The notes below the pieces were generated by a model. That model did not search any database. It worked only from the letters and a program-made list of their open reading frames with translations, and had not been told where the DNA came from. A stretch of 36,409 nucleotides of DNA from Oscillospiraceae bacterium (GTDB taxonomy: Bacteria; Bacillota; Clostridia; Oscillospirales; Acutalibacteraceae): positions 1 through 36,409 of the forward strand of contig WQWM01000023.1 of the NCBI GenBank assembly GCA_009785335.1, in the 5' to 3' direction. Of the stretch, positions 24,807 to 32,159 are shown one piece after another (within the stretch, counting starts at the first letter, position 1; the number at the start of each line of letters is the position of its first letter). Both the position numbers and the translations under genes were made by a program.

Positions 24807-24881
24807 ATGGAATATTTGATTGCGTTAATTGTTATCTTGTACTTAATCAAGGGACATCGTGATTATTCATCAAAGAAATAG
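24807..24881 (+). CDS. cassette C small hydrophobic peptide (toxin-like)
   Basis: A 24-codon ORF starting MEYLIALIVILYLI with the tail KGHRDYSSKK. The GGGGGG ribosome site lies five bases before the ATG and is closed in a hairpin with a GAAA tetraloop. The TAG stop is the first triplet of the terminator stem. It is close to D and E in the first 14 residues and diverged in the tail. Confidence 0.72.
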   Translation: MEYLIALIVILYLIKGHRDYSSKK

Positions 24882-24963
24882 CCGCCCCGAGCCTCGAAAA
24901 CTTGGGCGGCTAATCTTATTTAGCTTCTAAGGGGGCTACCGTCTATACGGCAATGCTATCCTT
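24872..24963 (-). ncRNA. cassette C convergent antisense RNA
   Basis: Predicted from the promoter at 24970-24998 to the hairpin TAGCCGCCC/GGGCGGCTA with the tail TTTCTTT. The 5' stem-loop TTGCCGT-ATAG-ACGGTAG is followed by GCCCCC, able to pair with the GGGGG ribosome site of this cassette. Ends are approximate. Confidence 0.62.
24879..24922. terminator. cassette C shared bidirectional terminator
   Basis: Stem TAGCCGCCC (24879-24887) with GGGCGGCTA (24904-24912). T-rich tails occur on both sides. Confidence 0.75.
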
Positions 24964-24969
24964 GTTTAT

Positions 24970-24998
24970 AGTATAGCATGACGTGAAGAATTTGTCAA
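24970..24998 (-). promoter_or_regulatory. cassette C antisense promoter
   Basis: Minus strand TTGACA (24998-24993), 17 bases, TATACT (24975-24970). Confidence 0.82.
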
Positions 24999-25006
24999 GT
25001 GTTTTG

Positions 25007-25035
25007 TTGACAAAAACATGTTTGTCTGGTATAAT
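25007..25035 (+). promoter_or_regulatory. cassette D peptide promoter
   Basis: TTGACA (25007-25012), 17 bases, TATAAT (25030-25035). It starts only eight bases after the cassette C antisense -35 box, so C and D are back to back. Confidence 0.85.
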
Positions 25036-25097
25036 TAACGTGGTGGCGTTGCCTAGCGGTAGGCGGTAAATCCAACCTCCGTGAGGAGGTGGTGTGT

Positions 25098-25172
25098 ATG
25101 GAATATTTAGTTGCGCTGATTGTCATTTTGTACTTAATTGATCGTTATCGCAGCAACACATCAAAAGATTAA
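25098..25172 (+). CDS. cassette D small hydrophobic peptide (toxin-like)
   Basis: A 24-codon ORF beginning MEYLVALIVILYLI with the tail DRYRSNTSKD. The ribosome site GGAGGT (25085-25090) pairs with ACCTCC (25075-25080) across a GTGA loop. The peptide is identical to that of cassette E, and the ORFs differ by one silent base, indicating a recent duplication. Confidence 0.73.
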   Translation: MEYLVALIVILYLIDRYRSNTSKD

Positions 25173-25261
25173 CCGCCCCCGACATCCAATCTTGGGCAGT
25201 TGATCTTTTTGATTAACTTCAATGGTTCGGAGGTTACCGTCTATACGGCAACGCTATCCTT
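25163..25261 (-). ncRNA. cassette D convergent antisense RNA
   Basis: Predicted from the promoter at 25268-25296. The 5' stem-loop GTTGCCGT-ATAG-ACGGTAAC is followed by ACCTCC, complementary to the cassette D ribosome site GGAGGT. It ends at the shared hairpin near 25163. The hairpin has T-rich tails on both strands and one mismatch. Ends are approximate. Confidence 0.62.
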
Positions 25262-25267
25262 GCTTAT

Positions 25268-25296
25268 AGTATAGCATGTGGCGGAGAAAATGTCAA
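25268..25296 (-). promoter_or_regulatory. cassette D antisense promoter
   Basis: Minus strand TTGACA (25296-25291), 17 bases, TATACT (25273-25268). Confidence 0.82.
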
Positions 25297-25338
25297 GTGT
25301 TTTTTGTATGGATGCTCTATGCTCTTCCTTGATCGCTA

Positions 25339-25367
25339 TTGACAAGCGCATGTTTGTCTGGTATAAT
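25339..25367 (+). promoter_or_regulatory. cassette E peptide promoter
   Basis: TTGACA (25339-25344), 17 bases, TATAAT (25362-25367). Confidence 0.85.
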
Positions 25368-25414
25368 AAAATTGGTGGCGTTGCCTAGCGGTAGGCGGTA
25401 AGTCCAACCTCCGA

Positions 25415-25451
25415 TCCACCCCATAAATGCAAGCATTTGTGGGGACCCCGG
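25415..25451. repeat. AATGCAAGCATT palindrome inserted in the cassette E leader
   Basis: A 37-base unit (CCACCCCATAAATGCAAGCA and onward) lies between GA and AA in the loop of the hairpin that closes the ribosome site. Removing it leaves ACCTCC-GAAA-GGAGGT, a GNRA-type tetraloop like that of cassette C. Confidence 0.85.
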
Positions 25452-25466
25452 AAGGAGGTGATGTGT

Positions 25467-25541
25467 ATGGAATATTTAGTTGCGTTGATTGTCATTTTGT
25501 ACTTAATTGATCGTTATCGCAGCAACACATCAAAAGATTAA
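25467..25541 (+). CDS. cassette E small hydrophobic peptide (toxin-like)
   Basis: A 24-codon ORF with the same peptide as cassette D. The ribosome site GGAGGT at 25454-25459 pairs with ACCTCC at 25407-25412. The loop between them now holds a 37-base palindrome. The TAA stop lies in the stem ATTAACCGC/GCGGTTAAT. Confidence 0.72.
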   Translation: MEYLVALIVILYLIDRYRSNTSKD

Positions 25542-25628
25542 CCGCCCCAGCCAACAAACTGAGCGGTTAATCTTTTTGATTAAGCCTTAAGGTTCGGAGG
25601 TTACCGTCTATACGGCAACGCTATCCTT
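25532..25628 (-). ncRNA. cassette E convergent antisense RNA
   Basis: Predicted from the promoter at 25635-25663, with the same 5' stem-loop and ACCTCC as cassette D. It ends at the strong bidirectional terminator ATTAACCGC/GCGGTTAAT, which has T-runs on both strands. Ends are approximate. Confidence 0.62.
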
Positions 25629-25634
25629 GGTTAT

Positions 25635-25663
25635 AGTATAGCACGAAGTGAAGAAATTGTCAA
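25635..25663 (-). promoter_or_regulatory. cassette E antisense promoter
   Basis: Minus strand TTGACA (25663-25658), 17 bases, TATACT (25640-25635). It lies 24 bases before lepA. Confidence 0.82.
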
Positions 25664-25687
25664 GTGTTTTTTGAACGGAGTTAACCC

Positions 25688-27499
25688 ATGCCTAACACCC
25701 CCAAGCACCGCATTCGCAACTTCAGCATCATCGCGCACATCGACCACGGTAAGTCTACCCTGGCTGATCGCCTGCTGGAGAAAACCCAAACCGTGGCCAC
25801 GCGTGACATGAGCGCGCAAATCTTGGACAACATGGACCTTGAGCGCGAACGCGGCATCACCATCAAGGCGCACGCGGTCACGCTGTATTACACGGCGCAG
25901 GATGGCGAAACCTACGAACTCAATTTGATAGACACCCCCGGCCACGTGGACTTTAACTACGAGGTTTCGCGGTCGCTTGCGGCGTGTGAGGGTGCATTGT
26001 TAATTGTTGATGCCAGCCAAGGCATTGAAGCGCAAACCTTGGCGAACACCTATCTTGCGCTTGACCATGACCTAGAGCTGATTCCCGTGATCAATAAGAT
26101 TGACCTGCCTGCCGCTGACCCTGACCGTGTGGCTGCACAAGTGGAAGATGTGATTGGTCTGGACTGCAGCAACGCACCGCGCGTGAGCGCAAAAACGGGG
26201 CTCAACATTGAACAAGTTCTTGAGGCTGTTGTGCGGGAGATTCCGCCGCCCACCGGCGATGATAATGCGCCGCTGCGTGCGCTGATTTTCGACAGCATGT
26301 ATGATCAGTACAAAGGCGTGATTGTGTATGTGCGGGTGATGGAAGGCACGTTGCGTGCCGGTGAAGCCATGAAGCTGATGAACTCCGGCGCGGAATATAC
26401 CGTGGTGGAAGTTGGCCGCATGCGTGCGACCAAAATGGAGCCCTGCGATGTGCTTTGCGCGGGCGAAGTGGGTTACATCACCGCGTCGATTAAGACGGTG
26501 AAAGATGCCAACGTGGGTGACACCATCACCAAGCCCGAAAGCCCTGCTGCCGAGCCGCTGCCGGGTTATCGCAAGGCACAGCCGATGGTCTACTGCGGGG
26601 TATATCCTGCCGATGGTGCGGAGTATGAAACATTGCGGGAATCTCTCGAAAAATTGCAGTTGAATGATGCCGCGCTGCATTATGAGCCTGAAACATCCAG
26701 CGCACTTGGCTTTGGTTTTCGCTGCGGTTTTTTGGGCCTGCTGCACTTGGAAATTGTGCAGGAGCGCCTTGAGCGGGAGTATAATCTTGACTTGGTTACC
26801 ACCGTGCCTAGCGTTATCTATCACTTTAAGCTCACAGATGGCACCACGCTGCAAATTGACAATCCCACGCATTACCCTGACCCAATGAAAATTGCGGCCA
26901 GTGAAGAGCCTTTCACCAGCGCACATGTTTATGCACCAACAGAGTATGTGGGTGCGATTATGGACTTGTGCCAGGAGCGCCGCGGGATATTCCGCGACAT
27001 GACTTACGTGACCCCCGAACGCGTGGACATTCACTATGAACTGCCGCTGAATGAGATTATCTATGATTTTTTTGATTGCCTGAAAAGCCGCACGCGCGGC
27101 TATGCGTCGTTTGACTATGAAATGTTGGAATATCGCCAAAGCAAGCTGCAAAAACTGGATGTGCTGCTGAACGGTGACGTGATTGACGCGCTTTCGTTCA
27201 TTGTGCATGCGGACAAAGCGCCGGCGCGCGCACGCAAAATCGCCGAAAAACTCAAAGATCACATTCCGCGGCAGATGTTTGAGATACCCGTACAAGTTGC
27301 GGTTGGCGCAAAGGTGATTGCGCGTGAAACCATTCGTGCCATGCGCAAAGACGTGCTCGCGAAATGCTACGGCGGTGACATCACTCGCAAGAAAAAGCTG
27401 CTTGAAAAGCAGAAAGAGGGCAAGAAGCGCATGCGCCAGTTCGGTAGCGTTGAGGTGCCGCAGGAAGCATTCATGGCGGTGCTGAAGCTGGAAGAATAA
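25688..27499 (+). CDS. lepA: elongation factor 4 (LepA)
   Basis: LepA is a ribosome-bound translational GTPase. [10 protein letters not shown] at residues 15-24, [21 protein letters not shown] and NKIDLP form the G domain. The EF-G-like domains follow, then the unique C-terminal domain ending [28 protein letters not shown]. The length of 603 is normal. A GGAG site is a few bases upstream. No promoter is visible between cassette E and the ATG, so transcription may depend on read-through. A good terminator follows. Confidence 0.98.
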   Translation: MPNTPKHRIRNFSIIAHIDHGKSTLADRLLEKTQTVATRDMSAQILDNMDLERERGITIKAHAVTLYYTAQDGETYELNLIDTPGHVDFNYEVSRSLAACEGALLIVDASQGIEAQTLANTYLALDHDLELIPVINKIDLPAADPDRVAAQVEDVIGLDCSNAPRVSAKTGLNIEQVLEAVVREIPPPTGDDNAPLRALIFDSMYDQYKGVIVYVRVMEGTLRAGEAMKLMNSGAEYTVVEVGRMRATKMEPCDVLCAGEVGYITASIKTVKDANVGDTITKPESPAAEPLPGYRKAQPMVYCGVYPADGAEYETLRESLEKLQLNDAALHYEPETSSALGFGFRCGFLGLLHLEIVQERLEREYNLDLVTTVPSVIYHFKLTDGTTLQIDNPTHYPDPMKIAASEEPFTSAHVYAPTEYVGAIMDLCQERRGIFRDMTYVTPERVDIHYELPLNEIIYDFFDCLKSRTRGYASFDYEMLEYRQSKLQKLDVLLNGDVIDALSFIVHADKAPARARKIAEKLKDHIPRQMFEIPVQVAVGAKVIARETIRAMRKDVLAKCYGGDITRKKKLLEKQKEGKKRMRQFGSVEVPQEAFMAVLKLEE

Positions 27500-27502
27500 A
27501 CG

Positions 27503-27535
27503 AAACGGACGGATTAATTTCCGTCCGTGTTTTTG
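27503..27535 (+). terminator. lepA terminator
   Basis: Stem ACGGACGG (27505-27512) with CCGTCCGT (27521-27528), then GTTTTTG. Confidence 0.9.
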
Positions 27536-27559
27536 TGTGATTGCGGCCCCTACCTGCAG

Positions 27560-28027
27560 GTGAAAGTGACCGCGGAATTAACGCTCCGCGAGCCTCCCTC
27601 ACCCGACCCGAGGTCGGGAGCTCCCTCCAGAGGAGAGGAGCGGGGGCTTGCTTTTGCGACTTGTTATAAATAGTCCACCGCGAAGCGACTGTTTTTTATG
27701 CAACCCCCACCTGCACGCGAACCTGCGGACGAGCAAAGCGCGCCCCTACAGGCTGGTGAAAGTGACAGCGGAATTATCGCTCCGTGAGCCTCCCTCACCC
27801 GACCCGAGGTCGGGAGCTCCCTCCAGAGGAGAGGAGCGGGGGCTTGCTTTTGCGACTTATCATTAAGAGGCCACCGCGAAGACCACCCCGCCGTTGCGAC
27901 GGCACCCCTCCACGGAGGGGAATGGGGCTTTCCTCTTGCACTTTCGTGAAGAAATTGCCGCGAAGCGACTGCTCCCCGCAGGGGCGGCTAACGTTTTTTG
28001 CTCCACTTTTTTTCAAAAAAGTGGTTT
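27560..28027. repeat. repeat-filled region between lepA and EamA gene
   Basis: No gene is seen. Two near-identical GC-rich units (GACCCGAGGTCGGGAGCTCC) are at about 27585-27655 and 27775-27850. CCCTCCACGGAGGGG is near 27905. The T/A hairpin CCACTTTTTTTC-AAAAAAGTGG at 28001-28024 overlaps the EamA 3' end. Confidence 0.85.
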
Positions 28028-28902
28028 TTCGGTTTCATCTGCGACAAAATAACCGCGCAGATCATCAGTGCGCCGCCGAGGTAGCCGCGCGGCTGCATGA
28101 CCTCGCCGAGCAACAGGAACCCGCCGATGGCTGCCCACAGCGACTCCATGGAGTAGATGATGGCCGCTTTGGGGGCATCAACATGGCGCTGAAAGAGCAT
28201 TTGCAGGGTGTAGGCCGTGGCAGAGGCAATTAACCCGCCGTAAAGCAGCGGCCACAGGCCTGCGCTGAATTGCGCGACCTCGGGTTGCTCGAACAGGAAC
28301 ATGCCCGCGGTACTCAGCAGCCCTGTGACGGCGAATTGCACGAACGTGAGGCGCAGCGGCTGCACCTTGGGCGAAAATGCGCTGATGCTCATGATGTGGA
28401 GTGCCCAGAAAATCGTGCCCAGCATCATGAGGCCGTCGCCCAGCGAAACTGCGCTAAAGCCGCCCTCCATGCTGAGTAGATATAGCCCGGCCATGGCGAA
28501 CGCCGCCCCAAGTGCGGTGAAGAGCGTGGGTTTTTTCTTGAGGAAAATGCCGAAAATGGGCACCAGTACGGTATAAAGCCCGTTGATGAACGCGGCTTTG
28601 CCTGCCTCTTGCGTCATGGTGATGCCTGCCTGTTGCAGGTTGCCTGCGATGAAGACAATCACGCCGGTGATGCAGCCGTAGAGCAGGGTGAGTTTTAGCT
28701 CGTTGGGGAGCTTTTGCTTGCGTTCGAAGAGGAATATCAGCGGCACAAGCGCCAGTGCGGCGAGAACGAATCGCCCAGCCATGAAGGTCATGGGCCCCAT
28801 GGCGCGCGAGCCCTCAACCTGCGCGATGAACGAAAAGCCCCATATCAATGAGGTGCCTAGTAGGAGGAAGGGGGCGATTTTTTTTATGGCTGGTTTTTGC
28901 AT
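27988..28902 (-). CDS. EamA family (DMT superfamily) transporter
   Basis: A 304-residue membrane protein with two EamA repeats and about ten hydrophobic helices. The first begins PFLLLGTSLIWGFSFIAQ, with PMTFMAGRFVLAALAL following. The second repeat ends with GGLIASATAYTLQMLFQRH, IYSMESLWAAIGGFLLLGE and GALMICAVILSQM. It probably exports a small metabolite. The last dozen residues (HFFEKKWSKKR) are read from a T/A hairpin repeat, so the tail is repeat-derived. An AGGGTGG site precedes the ATG. It follows the MerR gene on the same strand. Confidence 0.9.
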   Translation of the reverse strand: MQKPAIKKIAPFLLLGTSLIWGFSFIAQVEGSRAMGPMTFMAGRFVLAALALVPLIFLFERKQKLPNELKLTLLYGCITGVIVFIAGNLQQAGITMTQEAGKAAFINGLYTVLVPIFGIFLKKKPTLFTALGAAFAMAGLYLLSMEGGFSAVSLGDGLMMLGTIFWALHIMSISAFSPKVQPLRLTFVQFAVTGLLSTAGMFLFEQPEVAQFSAGLWPLLYGGLIASATAYTLQMLFQRHVDAPKAAIIYSMESLWAAIGGFLLLGEVMQPRGYLGGALMICAVILSQMKPKNHFFEKKWSKKR

Positions 28903-28911
28903 ATTTTACCA

Positions 28912-28972
28912 CCCTCACCCTGCGCGGCGCAGGGAGCTCCCTCCATGGGAGGGAGCGTGGGTTTCTCTCTTA
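28912..28972. repeat. GC-rich palindromic repeat
   Basis: CCTGCGCGGCGCAGGGAGCT followed by CCCTCCATGGGAGGGAGC, between the MerR and EamA genes. Confidence 0.75.
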
Positions 28973-28987
28973 AAATTTTGAAAGATG

Positions 28988-29974
28988 CTATTCTCTTTCT
29001 TTGACTGGTATCATCAAGTCCATTTGAAACTTATCTTTATCTAAATCAAAATTTTTTAAATTATATTGATTGAAATAGTTCAGGTGTTCCTCAATCAGCC
29101 CATCCATGCATTCAGGGTCACCCAAATTTAAATCAAAACGGTCATTGTTTTCTACCCATTGCCATAGCCAATGCCATGCCTCAAATGCACCGAAAAAAAT
29201 AGTATGTGCGGCATATAACCCGCCTGCAAAGTGTTTTTTGACAAACGGTGCCTGCACGTCCATATCGTGCGGGATGGTGACCCAATTTTCGTAACCATGG
29301 TCGTCGTCATTTGTGCCATTGGGATGATTGAAGCCATAGTGTCGAAAGTCTGGTTTAACGCGCGCAAGCTTCATGGTTGCAACAAATTGACGCATCATAT
29401 CACTCGTCCGGTCCTCAGGCTTGTTGCCAATGCAATGAATGGACGCGACTGTTGCTGGCGGCAGATAAACAATTCTCACATCTTGGTCGGTCAGTTGGTT
29501 TAACGTTTCGCTTGCTTGTTTTAGCTTTTTCATGGTTGGTATCTCCTTAACATTTTTTTGAGTTAAGGAAAGTGATTGCGCCAATTCCATTACGGTTTCG
29601 TCAGTCAGTAAGTTCATGTTCAGTTGCACAGCTGCAAGTTCCTCAATTTTGGCAACGAAAAGTTCAAGAGCTGATTTAATCGTCTCTAAGGCCGTGATTT
29701 CGCTTTGGAGTGCCGCGAGGTTCTGGTTGAAGATCTCGGTTGCTGTTGCCGCATCGGGGTTTTCTAAAATAATGGCAATTTGCTTGACAGGGATTTGCAG
29801 TTTGCGCAGAATGACGATTTGCTGCAGCCGTTTGATGTTTTCTTCGTCATAGACACGGTAGGCATAATCCTTCTTGCGCAGGGTTTTAACCAGTCCGCTG
29901 CGCTCATAATACCGCAGCATTTGCGCTGAAAGACCAAGTGTTTTTGAAACTTGACTGACTGTTTGTAGTTCCAT
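28988..29974 (-). CDS. MerR family regulator with GyrI-like effector domain
   Basis: A 328-residue regulator. The N-terminal winged helix MELQTVSQVSKTLGLSAQMLRYYERSGLV and KDYAYRVYDEENIKRLQQIVILRKL is classic MerR. A dimerisation helix follows, then a C-terminal domain (from about residue 150) resembling GyrI/AraC effector-binding domains, probably sensing a small organic ligand. The start is the ATG at 29974; an in-frame TTG at 29980 has better spacing to AAAGG. Its own promoter has the 19-bp spacer expected for MerR-type autoregulation, with an inverted repeat inside. The EamA exporter is next on the strand and could be a target. Confidence 0.9.
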   Translation of the reverse strand: MELQTVSQVSKTLGLSAQMLRYYERSGLVKTLRKKDYAYRVYDEENIKRLQQIVILRKLQIPVKQIAIILENPDAATATEIFNQNLAALQSEITALETIKSALELFVAKIEELAAVQLNMNLLTDETVMELAQSLSLTQKNVKEIPTMKKLKQASETLNQLTDQDVRIVYLPPATVASIHCIGNKPEDRTSDMMRQFVATMKLARVKPDFRHYGFNHPNGTNDDDHGYENWVTIPHDMDVQAPFVKKHFAGGLYAAHTIFFGAFEAWHWLWQWVENNDRFDLNLGDPECMDGLIEEHLNYFNQYNLKNFDLDKDKFQMDLMIPVKERE

Positions 29975-30007
29975 GTTCAATGGCGTTCCTTTCCTCATCT
30001 CATACCT

Positions 30008-30038
30008 AGTATAAACTAGATAATCGTTATCGTGTCAA
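30008..30038 (-). promoter_or_regulatory. MerR-type promoter and operator
   Basis: Minus strand TTGACA (30038-30033), 19 bases, TATACT (30013-30008). The spacer holds the dyad GATAA-CGA-TTATC. The long spacer with a central dyad is the hallmark of MerR-activated promoters. Confidence 0.82.
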
Positions 30039-30084
30039 GTCTTTTTTTGAGAAATTTGATCATGCGCAAAAGAATTCTCTGGCT

Positions 30085-30132
30085 GCAATAAATGAGGTGC
30101 CCAGCAGGAGGAAGGGGGCGATTTTTTTGATG
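30085..30132 (-). pseudogene. fragment of an EamA gene 5' end
   Basis: Minus strand reads IKKIAPFLLLGTSFI, matching residues 6-20 of the EamA protein at 27988-28902 and its DNA. It then loses similarity. It lies directly after the acetyltransferase stop. It is probably the remnant of a second exporter gene or of a duplication. Confidence 0.7.
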
Positions 30133-30744
30133 TTAATGTTGTTGATATCTCGCAAAGAAATTCTCCGGTTCAAGTAATAGCTCAGCGTTTTCGCGGATGG
30201 TTGCATCGTCCCATTCCCACCAGCGCACGCGCAGCAGGGTTTCAATTTGTTCGGGACTATAGCGATAGCGCAGCACTCTCGCGGGAACGCCTGTCACCAC
30301 GGCATAGGGCGGCACGTCGTGCAGCACAACAGCACCCGCGCCAATCACCGCACCATGACCGATGGACTTCACCCGCGAGCAATTTATAAAGCTGTTTGCG
30401 CCAATCCACACGTCCGCGCCGATTTCTAGCTTGTGGCTTTTGTTGGGCGTGCCGGGCAACTTGGGGTCTTGCAGCATCCTCGCTTTGTATGCCACCTTTT
30501 GTGCACCGCTAAACACATGCACTAACTCGTCGCTTTGAAAAATCATGTTCGACTGATGATTTACGTGGATTTGTGCTTCGCCGTTTATCGAAGTAAACCG
30601 CCCAATGCGTGCAATGTAGCCATTATCCAAGGCACCCGTGACGCCCTCTCCAAAGTATGTCCATTTGCCAATAGGCACGTCGTTATAGGTGTAGTCATTG
30701 GGTTGTTCCAGTCCGATTTCTTGCTTTTTTTTGCGAAAAAACAT
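30133..30744 (-). CDS. hexapeptide-repeat (CatB/Vat-like) O-acetyltransferase
   Basis: A 203-residue left-handed beta-helix acetyltransferase. The repeats are clear in [58 protein letters not shown] carries a His in the place of the family's catalytic His. Members acetylate antibiotics or sugars; the substrate here is unknown. Start at 30744 with GAGAGGG upstream. It begins two bases after the stop of a truncated methyltransferase remnant. Confidence 0.85.
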   Translation of the reverse strand: MFFRKKKQEIGLEQPNDYTYNDVPIGKWTYFGEGVTGALDNGYIARIGRFTSINGEAQIHVNHQSNMIFQSDELVHVFSGAQKVAYKARMLQDPKLPGTPNKSHKLEIGADVWIGANSFINCSRVKSIGHGAVIGAGAVVLHDVPPYAVVTGVPARVLRYRYSPEQIETLLRVRWWEWDDATIRENAELLLEPENFFARYQQH

Positions 30745-30746
30745 AT

Positions 30747-30861
30747 TTAGCCCTCTCGTGTGCAACAAAGCACGTACTCGCCTTTCGTTTTATATAGCAC
30801 CTCGCACTCGCCAAATAGCTCCGTTAGCTTGCGCATGGCAGACTTCGCGCCGTGACCACGA
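30747..30861 (-). pseudogene. C-terminal remnant of a methyltransferase gene
   Basis: Minus strand reads HGAKSAMRKLTELFGECEVL then [11 protein letters not shown]. This matches the end of the RsmC-like protein at 31417-31998 (HGAKSVMRKLSEIFGSCEML). A 14-base deletion relative to the intact gene lies near 30853. Only about 38 codons remain, with no start. It shows that a second methyltransferase once preceded the acetyltransferase. Confidence 0.8.
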
Positions 30862-30874
30862 TGGGGTGTTTTTT

Positions 30875-31432
30875 TTATGGCTGGTTTTTGTAGCAACGGT
30901 TATAGTCCTCTTTGGTCATGATGTATTGTTTTTCGTCAATGGTTTTGCCCAGCAGTTTGGCATCGTAGGTGCCCTCGCGGTGAAAGCGAAAGCCGGTTTT
31001 CTCTACCACGCGCTGCGACTGCGGGTTGTGTGTGAAGTGCCCGCACCACAGCACGTCCACGTGCAGTTGCTCAAATGCATAGGCAATCGCCGCGTGCGCC
31101 GCCTCTGGCATGAGGCCTTGGCCCCAATAATCGCGGCTGAGCACATAGCCGATTTCACGCTGGTTTTCCGCAGGGTAATCTGCATCCATGGTTCTGCGAT
31201 GAATGCCCAGCGAGCCGATGACTTTGCCTGTTTCTTTCAGCTGTAGCGCATACACTTCATCATCTGCGATGAAACTATCTAGTATTTTCTGCGATACCTC
31301 AAGGCTGGTGTGGTGCGGCCAACCAGCCATTTCGCCCACACCAGGCACACTGGCGTACTCGTAAAAATCCTGCAAATCTTCTTGCGTCCAATGACGCAAC
31401 ATCAATCTTTCTGTTTCTAGCGTTGGCAGCAT
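30875..31432 (-). CDS. GNAT acetyltransferase, RimJ/RimL type
   Basis: A 185-residue acetyltransferase. The start METERLMLRHW-like segment (LETERLMLRHWTQEDL) and IGYVLSRDYWGQGLMPEAAHAAIAYAFEQL with the acetyl-CoA loop are typical of the RimJ/RimL branch, as is NPQSQRVVEKTGFRF. Substrate unknown. It overlaps the methyltransferase by 16 bases. Its last codons (KNQP) share about 22 bases with the beginning of the EamA gene, a possible recombination joint. Confidence 0.9.
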   Translation of the reverse strand: MLPTLETERLMLRHWTQEDLQDFYEYASVPGVGEMAGWPHHTSLEVSQKILDSFIADDEVYALQLKETGKVIGSLGIHRRTMDADYPAENQREIGYVLSRDYWGQGLMPEAAHAAIAYAFEQLHVDVLWCGHFTHNPQSQRVVEKTGFRFHREGTYDAKLLGKTIDEKQYIMTKEDYNRCYKNQP

Positions 31433-31998
31433 AGCACGTACTCGCCTTTCTTTTTATATAGCATCTCGCAGCTGCCGAAGATTTCGCTCAGTTTGCGCAT
31501 GACAGACTTTGCGCCATGTTTCTCCAGCACCACGATGTAAAACTTGCCGCTAGGGTTGAGATGCTCGAACGCGCCGCCGAACATGCGCCACATGACCTCT
31601 TTGCCTGCGTGGATGGGCGGGTTGAGCACAATCGTGTCGAACGTGCCGCTGATTTGGTCGAAGCAATCGCTTTGAATGATCGTGCAATTGACGTCGTTTT
31701 GGCGGCAGTTTAGCTCGGCGCAGTGCAGCGCGCGGGGGTTGACATCGGCAAGGGTGGTGTAAAGGTTGTGGGCTTTACACAGCGAAATGCCCATGGCACC
31801 CCAGCCGCAGCCGAGGTCGAGCAGTCTGCCTTGCACAGGCGGCATGGTGTTGATGAGCAGGTGGCTGAGGGGATCCACATGCCCATGCGAAAACGTGCCG
31901 CTGTTTGATGTGAACCGCAGCGTGTGCCCGCTGAAATAATACGCAAAGCTGCGCAGGTCGTCGGGCAGGTTGTCGTTGTTGGTGAAGTAATGTTGCAT
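31417..31998 (-). CDS. class I SAM methyltransferase (RsmC-like)
   Basis: A 193-residue protein. SAM motif LLDLGCGWGAMGISL lies near residue 60, LADVNPRALHCAELN follows, and the catalytic NPPI is in VLNPPIHAG, as in RsmC/RlmG-type rRNA guanine N2-methyltransferases. The target RNA is unproven. I start at the ATG at 31998, with TAAGGAAAAGC upstream. A partial second copy of its C-terminus is at 30747-30861. Confidence 0.88.
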   Translation of the reverse strand: MQHYFTNNDNLPDDLRSFAYYFSGHTLRFTSNSGTFSHGHVDPLSHLLINTMPPVQGRLLDLGCGWGAMGISLCKAHNLYTTLADVNPRALHCAELNCRQNDVNCTIIQSDCFDQISGTFDTIVLNPPIHAGKEVMWRMFGGAFEHLNPSGKFYIVVLEKHGAKSVMRKLSEIFGSCEMLYKKKGEYVLCCQR

Positions 31999-32018
31999 GC
32001 TTTTCCTTAAAAAATCCC

Positions 32019-32047
32019 TTGACAAAGCAGGGGATTTGTGTTAAAAT
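32019..32047 (+). promoter_or_regulatory. cassette F antisense promoter
   Basis: TTGACA (32019-32024), 17 bases, TAAAAT (32042-32047). Confidence 0.8.
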
Positions 32048-32053
32048 GAAAGC

Positions 32054-32159
32054 GAGGGTCGGGTCGCGCGCAACTGGCTAGCTTCTTCACCCTCGCGTTA
32101 TATTAATGCGTGAAGTAACCGCCCGTGTTTATCAGGCACGAGGGCGGTTACTTCTTTCT
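32054..32159 (+). ncRNA. cassette F convergent antisense RNA
   Basis: Predicted from the promoter above to the hairpin AAGTAACCGCCC/GGGCGGTTACTT with a CTTTCT tail. The 5' part has GTCGCGCG, also in the peptide leader. It also has TTCACCCTC, able to pair with the ribosome site region GGGGGTGAG of cassette F over nine positions including two G-U pairs. Ends are approximate. Confidence 0.6.

Noticed and set aside
15392-25541. Fst/par-type toxin with direct repeats
   Set aside because: The two leaders are inverted repeats in the DNA, so the RNAs share sequence there instead of complementing as in par; the peptides are not Fst-like in sequence.
26072-27295. 407-codon open frame opposite lepA
   Set aside because: It is the shadow of lepA codon bias; no domain or ribosome site.
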